From the NCBI GenBank assembly GCA_009760855.2, contig WPIO01000079.1, forward strand, positions 1,563,501 to 1,627,500: a stretch of 64,000 nucleotides of DNA. Direction: 5' to 3'. Under the pieces are notes generated by a model. That model was not told the origin of the DNA. It did not search any database and was given only the letters and a program-made list of their open reading frames with translations. Both the position numbers and the translations under genes were made by a program. Below are positions 12,895 to 23,635 of the stretch, piece by piece; position 1 is the first letter of the stretch; the number at the start of each line of letters is the position of its first letter. The DNA comes from Cristatella mucedo. Lineage: Eukaryota; Bryozoa; Phylactolaemata; Cristatellidae.

Positions 12895-13400
12895 GGCCCC
12901 TTCATTTTTTGGCTCCAGCCTATATCTCTGACCTACTCCCCCACCAGACCAAGCATCATACCACCCACTTTTATGAATCTTAACTGTTTACTTATACCAT
13001 GTACAAACCTCAAATCTTTTGGAGAACGTGCATTTAGTTCCTATGCTCCTAAAGTCTGGAACTCACTCTGACTTGTGTCACCATAGCCCCTGAATTGACC
13101 ACATTTTAAACGAGCTCAAAAACACACCTATTTAGGAAAGCATTTAGTGGGTTCCCGTGATTCGTTTTTTGTGTGCTTATGCGTGCTGACACTGTGCATG
13201 CTTCCACTATCAACACTTGCATGCTGACCTTGTGCACTTCACCCATAGCCATGTTTTTTCTTCGTTTATCGAGCATGCTACCACTACTCATTCAATCGTG
13301 TTTTCTTTTCAGCAAATGTAAAGCCCCAACAAAGAGATTGAGATCTCTGAGGGCGCTTTATTAAGTGTATTATCATTATTATTATCAGTATTAAACCAAA
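12895..13400 (+). mobile_element. Family A LINE, 3' copy
   Basis: The copy covers the last coding part (complement-free + strand, from the LAPAYISDLLPHQTKHHT-like region through KVWNSL at about 13,050), the complete 3' untranslated region, the hairpin near 13,320-13,365, and an ATT tail (about 13,365-13,395). Substitutions and small indels break the frame. Confidence 0.88.
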
Positions 13401-14224
13401 GTTCTCCACATTGACCAAAAAAGGAGCAAGCATGGATTTTGCTAAAATTTTAAACGTATTTGTTTAAGTCCCCTGCAATAATAGTTACTTGTAAGGCTCA
13501 AATATTATATTAAGGAACTCAAAAACCTTCTTCGTAAACAAGGTGATACAGCTGGAAAGAGTTAGGTAGATCTCAAACTTGAGAAGCGTTTCCTTTTAGG
13601 GAGACCGGATAGAAACTATTCAAAAATGATCCACGCCAAACAACTCAGTAGTTATAGCCGAACGATTCACGAGCAGCAGTAGCAACCCGACCGCTTTCCT
13701 AGTCGGACCACACGGAGTGAAAGAATGCCAATCATGGTGGGATTGACTCAGGTCCGGTGCCACAGGAGCGTGGCGTCATCCTCGCCTAAGTCAACAGAGA
13801 TGCATCTAGCTCCTCCTGGATACGGCGATGTGGTACAAGCCTCAATATTAACTAGTCTGCCACACGGTCTGGGATTTTTCTCTTAGACATTTGCTATGAA
13901 GCGCTGTTAAACCCCACTGAGAAACTTGAATGGATTTTCGAAAGCCTGCCGCTAAGAACCGAAGGGGCAGCACTCAGAAGTTTCCGTCTAAAAACTCTAT
14001 CAAAAACTGTATTACTGTGTGAAGACAGTAAGTATGCAGAGCATTAAAAGGATGCGCAGCTAGGCCGGACTCTCTTTGAACCTATCTTTAAAAGAAAGAT
14101 GATCCATTTACAAAGCTCCGAAATAACTGAATACCTTAAAATAACCGTGGCACCACCGGAAATAAAATCTGACGCGATGCCATTGCTCCTCCAGTCACGT
14201 GATTGCTCTCCCACCAACCAGGCT
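13401..14224. other. Unassigned DNA
   Basis: No recognisable gene or mobile element was found. Confidence 0.3.
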
Positions 14225-14700
14225 CCTGCACCAACTGTTGATCTCTTCGCCCCTCGAACTAAATTGAAATCAGCTTGCGACCGCACGTTCAGCTCAATAG
14301 CACAAAAACTCAGGTTCTGTACGGAAAATAAATTAGCTGCTTTATTCCTCAGCTTAAAAACCGTTTGTGACAGAAGCATTAGCTCTGCAGGTCCTAGGCT
14401 GTGAAACTCACTTCCACGATGCTTATCCAACGACAAATACTCGACCGATGCCGACTAGGGAACATTATTTTCAGCTGTCCTGAGCCGCTACGTCCATGTT
14501 ACCAACTGCTTCAACCGCTCTCCTGGTTCAGCTTGCTTCTAACCATCGCTTCGTTGCGCGAGATGGAGTTTGTTGGCTACCGAATGGGCACCGAAAGCCG
14601 CTTGGGCTGTGAGTGCGGTCTACAAAACTCTCTTGCGTAACGCCCACATAGTCTTTGTGGCTTTGCGGAGTTACAGAGGGAGATGTAAACGAACAAGCAA
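14225..14700 (+). mobile_element. Family B LINE, 3' copy with LINE-like flank
   Basis: Positions 14,310-14,420 encode the family B C-terminal block (ENKLAALFLSL, then ISSAGPRL followed by a stop where other copies have W, then NSLP). The 3' untranslated block GGCTTTGCGGAGTTACAGAG ends it at about 14,690. Just upstream, 14,230-14,310 encodes LFAPRTKLKSACDRTFSSIA, which resembles the same C-terminal region of a different CR1/L2 copy, so two fragments may be joined here. Confidence 0.72.
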
Positions 14701-14929
14701 AACCCGCCTCTGTTAACGGCTGCTTCCCGCACTCACCAAGCGTAATTTAAATCTCAGTTAAAGTCGCTTCCGCTCAGCGAATTTCCCTTAACGTGAACGC
14801 GATCTCGTCTTTTCCGCTCTGTGCATACTGTGCGTGCTCACCTTGTGTGCTCACGTTTGCATGACGAATTGCACATCAATCGCAAGAAATCCTGCTAACC
14901 GCGATCGCTAGTCTTCTCTAATGCGATTT

Positions 14930-15062
14930 GGCAAGCTCGTCTAGGCACGAAACACTTTTAATAGTGCATACTCTGTCCACCCACGTGGTCTTTGTGACTT
15001 TGTGGAATTACAGACGGAGATACGTCACGTTACATTACGTTGATAAAGTGTACACCATTAAC
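14930..15062 (+). mobile_element. Family B LINE, 3' tip
   Basis: A second family B end follows: the TTTGTGGAATTACAGACGGA block and ATTACATTAC-like tail (about 14,985-15,050). No coding sequence remains. Confidence 0.72.
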
Positions 15063-15384
15063 CTCGTGGGTATGGATAATTTCCAAGTGATTTGCAAAGA
15101 ACCAAAGTATAGATAAATTTATCGCAGGGCATGATACGGATGACCTATCAATACTATAATAATAATAATAATAACTATTATTTAATTGTAATCCAATGGT
15201 TTTGCTAGAGAACTGTCTGAGTCTTCGAGACTGAGACGTATTTTAAGCACCTGCAAACACACTTTATATTCAGTGTTTTTTAACTTGCTTAATTTTTGAG
15301 ACTATTACTCCTCACTCGAATTATGGTAGATGCCTAGAAACGTCTGCCGGGCTTTTGAGGGGTGCTAACGGCTAACTAATATAA

Positions 15385-15465
15385 TAATAAAAGTATTAAT
15401 ACACTTCATAAAGCACCCTCAGTGAACTCGATCTCTTTCTATGCTCTTTGAGTTTGCTATTATTA
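15385..15465 (-). mobile_element. Family A LINE, 3' tip only
   Basis: A minus-strand hairpin with AT-rich tail: AAAGCACCCTCAGTGAACTC and TCTCTTTCTATGCTCTTTG lie at about 15,410-15,450. The piece is under 100 bp and non-coding. Confidence 0.75.
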
Positions 15466-16039
15466 TAGACTGTAGCTATAGCTAGTTACAATCTGCAACT
15501 ATAGTTCATTCGGCCTCCCTAGGGTACAGAAAACCGACTGATAAGAACGGTTGACATATTTTTACATTTATTAACTGGTAAGTAGTCACAGTTCAGCAGC
15601 CACTTTAAAAAAATTGTAATTTGCAGCGATTTCTTGATAAGATTATTTTCGAAGCTTTTCACCCAGTACTTCCAAGTAAATCGACGTGTAACTGGAGACC
15701 GGATGAAACGCCGAGCTCAATATTTTCTCTTTAGGATTATTTTAGGTATTGCAATCCCTTGGTCGCAGACCGTAAAACTTGCCAACGAGATTTTGCACCT
15801 CGGAGGCATTGTCGTTTTTACCCCCGCACTCGATTCGCCGGTTTCCGATTTAGTAAGAAATGGTAACCCTTTACTGGCCAAATCAGACTCCCATTCATTC
15901 TGGACGCCACATAAAGCACTCAACGTGCGCTTTTTCGACTCTGAAAAACTGGTACTCTCTGTTTTGAAGAATTATGAAACAAGAAACAGACCGTCCGTTT
16001 TTTCAAAGGCTAATTTTCCACCCTTAAAATGTGCTTTCT
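15466..16039. other. Unassigned DNA with a 140-codon open frame
   Basis: A + strand ATG frame at 15,634-16,056 (140 codons) has no recognised motif. Its right end overlaps the start of the family B copy, and frames of this length are expected by chance in 64 kb. I do not call it a gene. Confidence 0.3.
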
Positions 16040-18645
16040 GTAATCTTCGTCTGTAACTCTACGAAGCTACGAAGACTGTGTTGGTGTTATCCTGGAGAGT
16101 TTTATGAAACGCCATTACAGCTTAAGCGGCCGTCGGTACGCATTCGGTAGGCAAAAGAAAAAGTGAGAAGCGTAGTTTAGTCAGGGTGCAGTTGGTATAG
16201 TGAGCTGAGTGGAAGTAGCGGCTCAATAATGCTGCAAATTGCGTGAAGTAGTTGTCATCTGGAGAGTATATGTCGTTGCTTATGAATTGGAGAAGTCAGT
16301 TCCGCATTCAGAACCTTCGGAGCAAAATGAAAAGATTGTGCTTCCTTTGCAGCAAATTTAAAGTGCCTAGTCGGAAATTGAGTTCTCTCTGAGGGCGCTG
16401 CTTCAAATTTAGTATTATTAAAGTTGTTATTAAAGCTTGTGTCGCCTAATACCTTTAAGCGGAGTAATAGAGCAGCTAATGCTCTGTCCAATGACTTACC
16501 CGAAACCCAAGGAGCCTGCAGCTGATGCAGCAATTCAGCTAGGTATGAAGTAGCCAAGCCACAGCGGGCCTTATGGGTCAGCGTAAGAACTTTGCTCGAT
16601 ATCCGTTGATCAACCGTCAGCCATCCTTGCTCTTTTAGCAAAGGAGACACGTGGTCAAAACTCTAAGACTTAAGAACTAGCCTTGAAGCCATCTTCATCA
16701 GTAGCTGCGGTGGCCTAGTGACGTTTGTTGGCAGTTTTTCTTTGGCAGCTCTGCTGAGGTTTGGATTGCAACAATCTAGTTGAGACAACCAGGAAGCTAG
16801 ATACATGTTTTTCAAGCCTCCGTGGAAGAAGGCTCCTAATAGTAGGTAAGGATAGAACGTAATGGCTATCTGTGGAAGCAGTCCTCATAAAGAAGCTTTC
16901 AAAACTCAGGCGAAAACTACACCTAAATTTAGAGCACTTGATGGCATTCTTACAACAGCATCACCTGTTAAAATGAATTTCTTCTAGTCCGGAAACACGG
17001 CTAGGGTGTCGAGTGAATAGCAGTTTCGCTTTATCTTCGTCTAGTTTACGGAAATTAGCCTATATCCAGGACCTAATGTCGACAAGTCAATCATTCAGTT
17101 AAGAAGTTACTTCAGCAGAATCAGACGGCTTAGACATAAATTACAGCTTCGTATCATCAGCATACAAATAATTGTCTATTCCATGGGCCCGAATTACTTT
17201 TCCCCGAGTATTAGTATCAAATAGAGAACAGCAAAGGACATAAATCTTATATTTGCGAGATTCCGCAGGCGATGACTGGATTGGTAGATGAGACCTGACC
17301 TCCAAACGCGGTGGATTGAACAAGACCAGACAAGTATGATTGAAAACCATGCCAATGCCTTGTCCTCCAGACCGATCCTTGTTCCCAATCGTTCAACTAG
17401 AATCTCGTGATCTATAGTGTCGAAGGAAGTTTCTATATCCAGCAGTGCATAGAACAGTGACATTATCGTTATCGTTGCTACGTATGATATAAATGTTTAC
17501 ACAAAGAAGAGAGGTTTAATTTTTTCGGCACCGCATGAGCTCTGACGCAAATCTTTCTGATAAACTATCCTTTGAAATATCTGCCACGAGCCGCTTAGCG
17601 TCATTTTTTCAAGTATTTTTTACCAAAAGAGGGAAGCTAAAGTGGGCGATAGATTGCAGGGACCTCTTATATTTATCCAGTCATTTTAAGTATCAATTTT
17701 AGAAAGGTTTATTTTAAGGACTTGGGTACAACCGCAATTTTTTAGAGAGGCATTGAAAATTTCAGCTAAGGCTAGAATCAGTTAGTCTGTTAGTGAAGAC
17801 CGCAGAGGGAAAGGTGTGGGCCTATGCGGTTGTCAGAAGACATTCTTTTTTCTTACTAGGCAGAATCATCTCGTACACATATCTCGGATAATCTTTTAAG
17901 GGGGGACACAGATTACGACAGAACAATTCCTTTAGTCGGAGGATGGCTTTGGGGAGGCATGAGTTTGCACAATTGTTTCAGAGAAGAAAGCTGGAAGATT
18001 TTCGGCCGAACGCTTAATATCTTGTGAGTGAGACCTCTCAGAATTGGCAAGCAACTCATTCACCATCTTTTAAATCCATTCGGGTCTGATTGGCAGGACT
18101 TTCGAATGATTTAAAGTTTGACAAGTTTTCAAATTAAAAAAAAAAGAATCCCAGGACTGTCTCAGCTTCTGCTTGTAGACTCGAAGGAAGTCTTTGAAAT
18201 TGACTAGAGCCTCATCCGACCCGAACTTTTTAAAGCAGCTGTCAAGCCTGCGCTTAATGCAGAGGTGCATCATCTGAAATTCTTCTCGCAAATTAAAAGG
18301 AAGGTCCGTGATTCAGTACGGACACAATCTACCGGAGCATGCTCGTCACGTGCACTGGTCCGGGTGCCTTGTTTGCTGCTTCAGCGAGGATATCAAGGCG
18401 AGGCTGTCAGTCACGTGTGGGGAAGACAAGCGTCACAGACAGATGTCAAACATTTGGTCAATGCTTTTAGTTTGCGTCGCTGAGCAAACTTGGCATCGCC
18501 GTGCACGTACAATGCAGGATCGGAAAACGAGACAGAACAATAATCCCAGATGGCCAGACGACAAGCAACAAACAAGGTCAGTAGGGCAGACATCCTAAAC
18601 GATAACGAGATCCAGGACTTGGCCTGCAGCGTGAGTGGTATGTAG
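16040..18645 (-). mobile_element. Family B LINE, longest copy
   Basis: About 2.6 kb on the minus strand. From its 5' side (high coordinates) it holds the endonuclease C-terminal LDLVI region (about 18,605-18,640), the linker (18,070-18,290, coiled basic sequence), RT motif A encoding FDTIDHEILVERLGTRIGL (about 17,365-17,430), the YADD block (17,147-17,166, YLYADDTK), and the C-terminal KARCGLA..YLAELLHQLQAP region (16,500-16,600). The 3' block CTGTAACTCTACGAAGC begins near 16,048. The N-terminal half of the endonuclease is missing. Multiple stops and frameshifts make it inactive. Confidence 0.87.
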
Positions 18646-18779
18646 AATTTCGTAACTCCACCTCAAAACACCGTCGGCCTTTCCCTTGGGAAGAGGCCTG
18701 AAGCTGTGCACAATTCCGTTTGGTTTCTTAGTCCTTTTATGGGCATTTGGGTGGCAGGTACTGAGTAGCGCCACCCGGC

Positions 18780-19262
18780 GGATAGCTAGCTACCCCAACC
18801 CACCTGACGAACCGGCTACAACACAACATTACGCGCCAACGTGGTGAGTCTAGTTAGACCTGACTCGACAGAGCTGCCTCCGGAAACATTCAGCAGTTCG
18901 ATTGCTTCTAAAAATGCAGAAGAAATGTCTGCGACGGCGGCCACTGTGTGGGCAAGCTTAAATGGCAAAGTCTCCGGGCTTACCCACAGGGCCTTAGCTG
19001 CGACAAAATGGCGACCGCCCTCTCCAGGAGGGACGCCTCGAGCATGTGCGCTCCCCCGCCCCAGCGAGCCTCTAGAGAGAGCTGCTTTGTCGAGAGAGCT
19101 TTGACCGGCGAGCTCCGCGGAATGACGCCCACGCGTCCACCACGAGTGCTGGCGCACGACCAAGAGGCCGTTTGTGTCCGAGGTGAGCTTGCTTGCCTCT
19201 GGTTTGCTTGAGACAGCCCTGGCACGCCAGCTACGTCGCCAGCGGTGCTGCCATATTTCATG
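18780..19262. promoter_or_regulatory. GC-rich, CpG-dense island
   Basis: Base composition changes sharply after the family B copy. The island contains an ACAAAATGGCGACC motif that fits both a strong Kozak start and a YY1-like promoter site (about 19,003-19,016), and a splice-donor-like CCGAGGTGAGC (ends at 19,182). Long frames on both strands follow from the high GC content. A promoter/first-exon region is plausible. Confidence 0.4.
19008..19182 (+). CDS. Candidate first coding exon, unknown protein
   Basis: An ATG with A at -3 and G at +4 opens a 58-codon frame. It begins MATALSRRDASSMCA and ends at a donor-like CGAG/GTGAGC (GT at 19,183), phase 1. The sequence is basic and low-complexity with no recognised domain. 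Support is only the start context, the donor and the position in a CpG island. The ATGGCG could instead be a YY1 site in a promoter, and the frame could be chance in GC-rich DNA. No downstream exon was identified. Confidence 0.25.
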
Positions 19263-19699
19263 AGCGCTCGCCGACAGTTTTATTTAAACGCTACCAATGA
19301 AAACAGGGATCTGTCTTCGTGAGCATTCAAACAGAAAATTACAGACCACAGCAAGAGGCAAACTCGGTTTGCAACGAATCCAATTTTAATCCTATTACCA
19401 ATGCTAGCAAGTGACCCTATGGTATGAGGATGAGACGCACCGAGGTAAACAGTGGTTAACAGCGAGTTCTAGTATGCCGACCCTTTTCAAAGACGTTAGG
19501 TAGGTAATGATTCTGAACTTCTACTCATTCATGGGTTTCCCTGATAACTTGTTGTTCAAATTTGTTTTCAGCAATTTATGCACGAGTCAGTGAACGTAAC
19601 TGAGCACAGGGCCTTTTGACCAGCAACTGAGAGCAGACGCAGTGCCAGGATTTTCGTCATTACTGTGGAGATAATGTAGAAGTCTAGTGCAAGTACAAT
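19263..19699. other. Unassigned DNA
   Basis: No motif was recognised. Confidence 0.3.
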
Positions 19700-19800
19700 T
19701 TAGAACCGGACACCTAGATTGTGTGCAGATGTAGCAGGATATATGCGGGAAGAGCAGATCGTGAGCGTTAGGTTTTCCAATTTCTGAATTTTGAAGCTCA
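19700..19800 (-). mobile_element. Family A LINE, internal fragment
   Basis: The complement matches the region after YADD that encodes the LERLTLTIGSASISP-like stretch of other copies (19,730-19,790). Both ends are lost. Confidence 0.65.
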
Positions 19801-19987
19801 AATTCTTATTTTTATTTTTCAGTTCCTGTTCGTTGCAACGGGTCTCAACTTCTGATTGACTAATTGACATATATCTATATATTAAGAATAACCTGGTCAA
19901 AAATTGATAAATCTTGCAATTTATTTGGCTTGGCATGTAGAAATCTTACCTTCCTGTATCAACAACGGATGCACGCAGATTCATTCC

Positions 19988-19995
19988 GCCTAGAT
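19988..19995. repeat. Putative 8-bp target site duplication, left
   Basis: GCCTAGAT here and CACTAGAT at 20,184-20,191 match at six of eight bases and immediately bracket the hAT element. An 8-bp duplication is the hAT hallmark; the two mismatches fit an old insertion. Confidence 0.6.
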
Positions 19996-20183
19996 CAGTG
20001 GTTCTCGACCTTCCTAATGCTGCGACTTTTTAATACAGCTCCGTCAGGTTGTGGCGCCCCACAACCATAAAATTATTGTGTCCAAAAGGTGAAAATGCTT
20101 GTTTTCCGCTGGTCTTAGGTGACCACGATGAAAGGGTCGTTCGACCACCAATGGGATCGCCACCTACAGGTTGAGAGCTGCTG
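19996..20183 (+). mobile_element. SPIN-like non-autonomous hAT element
   Basis: The 188-bp element begins CAGTGGTTCTCGACC and ends GGTTGAGAGCTGCTG, imperfect terminal inverted repeats of the SPIN (Space Invaders) hAT family as I remember it. Internal blocks also match: CCTTCCTAATGC, ACAACCATAAAATTATT, TTTTCCGCTGGTCTTAGG and GAAAGGGTCGTTCGACC. Relative to the usual roughly 220-bp non-autonomous form it lacks a central segment after ATAAAATTATT. It encodes nothing and would depend on a hAT transposase supplied elsewhere. Multiple substitutions show that it is not a fresh insertion. Confidence 0.85.
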
Positions 20184-20191
20184 CACTAGAT
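20184..20191. repeat. Putative 8-bp target site duplication, right
   Basis: CACTAGAT follows the right terminal repeat and pairs with GCCTAGAT at 19,988-19,995 (six of eight identical). Confidence 0.6.
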
Positions 20192-20789
20192 GATTGGGCT
20201 GTATTCGCCTAGTAAAAAAGGCAATTCACCAGCGGATTGGGTAGCCTCATCGTAAAAAACGGCCTACAAATTTAGAAAGAATTGAAAAATCTCAATCGAA
20301 TTTACTAAGAGAGCCACTTTTTCTGTATTTCACTCCAATAAAAATCCTGTCTTGAGTATTACTAGCATCATGATGAAACAGTTCCACTACTTCGGAGGAG
20401 ATCTTTGACTGATGCATGGCAAAAGATAATGAATGGGTGGAGACGTCCATTTTCTTAGGCAGATCAACCTGCCAGCTGAAGCCCGAATGCTCTAAAAAGA
20501 CATTTTTATGCGATAAGGTATCTTCCAGAAGTTTCTAGAACAACCTCGAAGAGCTCTTCCTCGTTCACTCCAAAATGAGCTCCGTCTTTCACTGGAATGA
20601 ACGAATTCTTACTCATCTCTGAGCAGAGCAGCCTCCGGCAGCCGAGTCTTCGCTTGCCGCCAACTTCCAAGCCACTGTTCGAACCAGCTTGTGCGAGCAA
20701 GCGTCTGAGCCCTTCACGCAGGCAAAGCTCGGCTTCAGGCGCTGCAATCAGCCACTCTGCTGCTTGCAAACGGCTCTCCCAAACGTGAG
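20192..20789. other. Unassigned DNA with a coding-like minus-strand segment
   Basis: The minus strand is open from 20,769 down to 20,506 without an ATG at its start. The part around AAPEAELCLREGLRRLLAQA is amphipathic and protein-like, and a donor-like GAGATGA/GTAAGA lies inside it (about 20,612). No family is recognised, so an exon cannot be claimed firmly. Confidence 0.25.
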
Positions 20790-20814
20790 AGCTCTTCTAT
20801 CTATCTCGCTTCCG

Positions 20815-21005
20815 AGCAGGGGATTTACTAGCTAGCCGTGCAGCCATATTTACCGCTAGCTGCAGTGGCTTTTTCGGATGCCCGTAATAAATAGAATTGC
20901 AATAATCTAGTCGAGACTGAACTAAATAGCCAGCCATGAAACTGCTTCGTTAAATTGCCACTTACGTGCTATTAGGTAATCCTGGCTCACTGTGTAGATG
21001 AATGC
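20815..21005 (-). mobile_element. Family B LINE, internal fragment
   Basis: The blocks CTGCAGTGGC and AATTGCAATAATCTAG align in order with 44,920-45,060 of another family B copy. It is a short, ancient piece of the C-terminal RT region. Confidence 0.55.
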
Positions 21006-21063
21006 ACAATTTTAGATTTGTAATTCATTTATTGCGCCTGCTCTGCTCCTGTTAAAGAACGGA

Positions 21064-21109
21064 AGAGAGAGAGAGAGAGAGGGAGAGAGAGAGAGAGACA
21101 GAGAGAGAG
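21064..21109 (+). repeat. (GA)n microsatellite, imperfect
   Basis: Some 23 GA units with two interruptions. Confidence 0.95.
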
Positions 21110-22196
21110 CGTATACCAATGAGGTTTTAATAGTACACAAAATGCTACGGACATATTTGAACTTCGTAACGGGCAAAGAGACTAACACCTTCAAATTAGC
21201 TCCCGACTGCGTATCAAAACTCGGCTTTTTTCACATCGCAGTAACAGAGTGTTTAGTGCCACAAGCGACGCCAGCCATGGGGAATTCCAACAGTTCGCAA
21301 ACAGAAAAATAAAGTTGCAGAGCGAATTTAAAGAGAGATTTACGACGGCTGTTCTCTCCTGTGCCGTCGTTTGTGCATTTAAAGCGAGCCACTTCGTTGC
21401 TTTACGGTTCCGTTACGGTACGCCTTTGCGTCACCTTTGGCGCTGAAAAGGCAACAGTTATTGCTGGTCGCTACGTTTATTTGAATTTGACTGCATTTAC
21501 TCGATTCTCGCCCCGCATGCTCAGCCAGACCTCCAATTAGTCTTGGCCTTGTCCTACAGGCGTGCAGCGCGTTCGCAAACACGTGGGCCTATGGCGACAC
21601 GCGCATCTGTCGTTGGGTAAATTCCAAGCTTCCGCTTACCTGATGGCAAGTGTCGCGCAATGCCATCTCTTCGCGTCCGGAGAATTCTCCTCGCACTTCG
21701 TAGGCATGCGCCTTTGCTCCTCTCTCTCTCTCCTCGAGGCTTCCGTTTGGGTTAATTCGTAAACCAGTCGCAGTCTGACGGTAAAGTTCCCAGATGGGTG
21801 CGACTGTTGACGTCAGCGACATTCTTTCGTTGCCGTTCCCCAGCCGCCGTGCACAGGCTTACGACGACTCGTTTGCTGCCGACCGCAATTTTGCGGCCAG
21901 GGTAGGTTCGCGGCTGGCGTTCAATGCGCCGAGTACAGCGCCGCGAATTTCAATGTCAATGCGAGCACTTTTTTGCGTCGATCTGCATTTTACTTACTAG
22001 GGGCTGAGGTCACGATGTCACTTGAAGTTTTTAACTTTTTGAAGACGAAGCTGGTACCTTACCCTTGCTCGGATCATTTTTTTTCTAACGTGACTGGTCG
22101 TGACTTTTCCTGTGTGAGAAAACTGGACATATCTTAGCAGTTATATCTACTGACACGCGTGTTTACCAGGATGAGAGGTGACAAGGATATAGAAAT
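21110..22196. other. Unassigned DNA, moderately GC-rich on the right
   Basis: No transposon motif was seen. A + strand frame from an ATG at 21,794 (MGATVDVSDILSLPFPSRR..., 68 codons) passes a weak donor-like CAGGGTAGGT near 21,905, and a GACGTCAG CRE-like motif lies near 21,810. These are insufficient to call an exon. Confidence 0.3.
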
Positions 22197-22269
22197 ATTA
22201 TATATAAATATATTTATAGATAATAGATATATTCGCTGCTCTGTAAGCGGTATGCTAGCACGCTATTGC
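22197..22269. repeat. Left copy of a 73-bp direct duplication
   Basis: An AT-rich start (TATAAATATATTTAT) is followed by AAGCGGTATGCTAGCACGC and ATTGC. It matches 22,612-22,682 with only a few differences. A family A insertion lies between the two copies. Confidence 0.85.
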
Positions 22270-22343
22270 GGTATGCTAGCGCACTAATTATTTTGAATTT
22301 TGAAGCGACAAGTACTTGGATAGACATATAAATATATAATATA

Positions 22344-22611
22344 CACCTATTTATGACAGCATTTACAGGGTCCCTGTGATTCGTCCTTCATGTGCTTATG
22401 CGTGCTGACACTATGCACGCTGCCACTAACCAAATTTGCATGCTGACCCTGTGCATGTCACCCCTAACCATGTTATTCATGTTGTTTGTTTATCGAGCAT
22501 GATATTACACACCATTCAATTGCATTTTTCTTTACAGCAAATGTAAAGCGCCTAGAAAAAGATTGAGTTCACTGAGGGCGCTTTATCAAGTGCATGTTTA
22601 CTATTATTATT
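22344..22611 (+). mobile_element. Family A LINE, 3' copy between duplicated flanks
   Basis: It starts at CACCTATTTATGACAGCATT near the end of the coding sequence and retains the entire 3' untranslated region, a near-perfect hairpin (AAGCGCC at about 22,547, GGCGCTT at about 22,578) and an ATT tail. It is among the better preserved tails in the window. Confidence 0.93.
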
Positions 22612-22682
22612 ATTATATAAATATATTTATTGATAATAGCTATATTCGCAGCTCTGCAAGCGGTATGCTAGCACGCTATTGC
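22612..22682. repeat. Right copy of a 73-bp direct duplication
   Basis: It matches 22,197-22,269 and begins directly at the end of the LINE ATT tail. Its length is far above a normal LINE target site duplication. Confidence 0.85.
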
Positions 22683-23601
22683 TACTGCTACATTTCTACT
22701 TCCACTGTATCGTTTTGAATTTCCCTGATCAGCTTTTCCTTGGCCGCAGCGAGAGAGCCGAGCGTGTTTTATATTCACGCACGCTTTGCATATGTACGTG
22801 CGCTTTGCAGTGGACACTATAGGCCAGTGATCTTACTATCCGTTGGTTATCGGTGTTTTCATGTTTGCTTTAGCGACACTCTACATCGCAATAGGAAGCA
22901 TACTGATGGCCTAATCGTTGTATTTGTATTATGCTCTCGCTCGATCCGCACGCGGCGGCGGCGCGTAAGAGCAATGGCCTTGGCAATCGGTTCTCTCGCA
23001 GCGGCAGTCGGCAAGTGGCTCCGTCGGTTCTATGCATGCAACCCTACCCATGCAACCTACTCGATTCTTTAAAATAATTATAATAATTATTCTAATAATT
23101 ATTATTTCTCGCCGGGTCAGATAACTGGGCGAAACTAAAGCACTCGGAGATAAAGCCTGCGTAGCTTTCTCGCACAGGTGACCGGAGAGCCTTCCAACAA
23201 CCAAGTGGCTCCGTCCCTGCAAACCCAAGCAGCAGTGAGGTAGATGAGAGCGAGAAAAAACAGGCTCGCTGCGACCGCCGCTAGAGTTCTCGCCGGCAGT
23301 GGAAAACTTTCGAGCATGGAAGGCCTTCCGAGCGGCGCGCACGCCGCCGCCTTCTCCTCTTCCTCTGCATCTTCTTTGTGCCTCGCCGTTAAATTTCTTT
23401 GCGAAATCTCCTCTTCGTGCAATGGCGTCGCCGTCCGCCGCCGCCATTGCACTGCTGGTGGGCGGAGCGCTCGCCGGGGCTGCTTATTCGCCGCTATGGC
23501 CCGCTCATCCTTGTGATGTTACGCGTTGCGCGAGCCACCTGTGCAGACGTCAGAGGGCGGCGCGCTTGCTCTCAGGACGCTGGCACGAGCCGCCGCCGGC
23601 A

Positions 23602-23635
23602 TATAAGCAGATGCGACCGGCGGGTGCGGACAGTA
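23602..23635 (+). promoter_or_regulatory. Candidate core promoter (TATA + initiator)
   Basis: TATAAG at 23,602 lies 30 bp upstream of the A (23,632) of ACAGTAG, an initiator-like sequence. This is the canonical spacing. The pair lies within the CpG island, upstream of the candidate exon at 24,347. The transcription start is inferred only from motif spacing. Confidence 0.4.
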
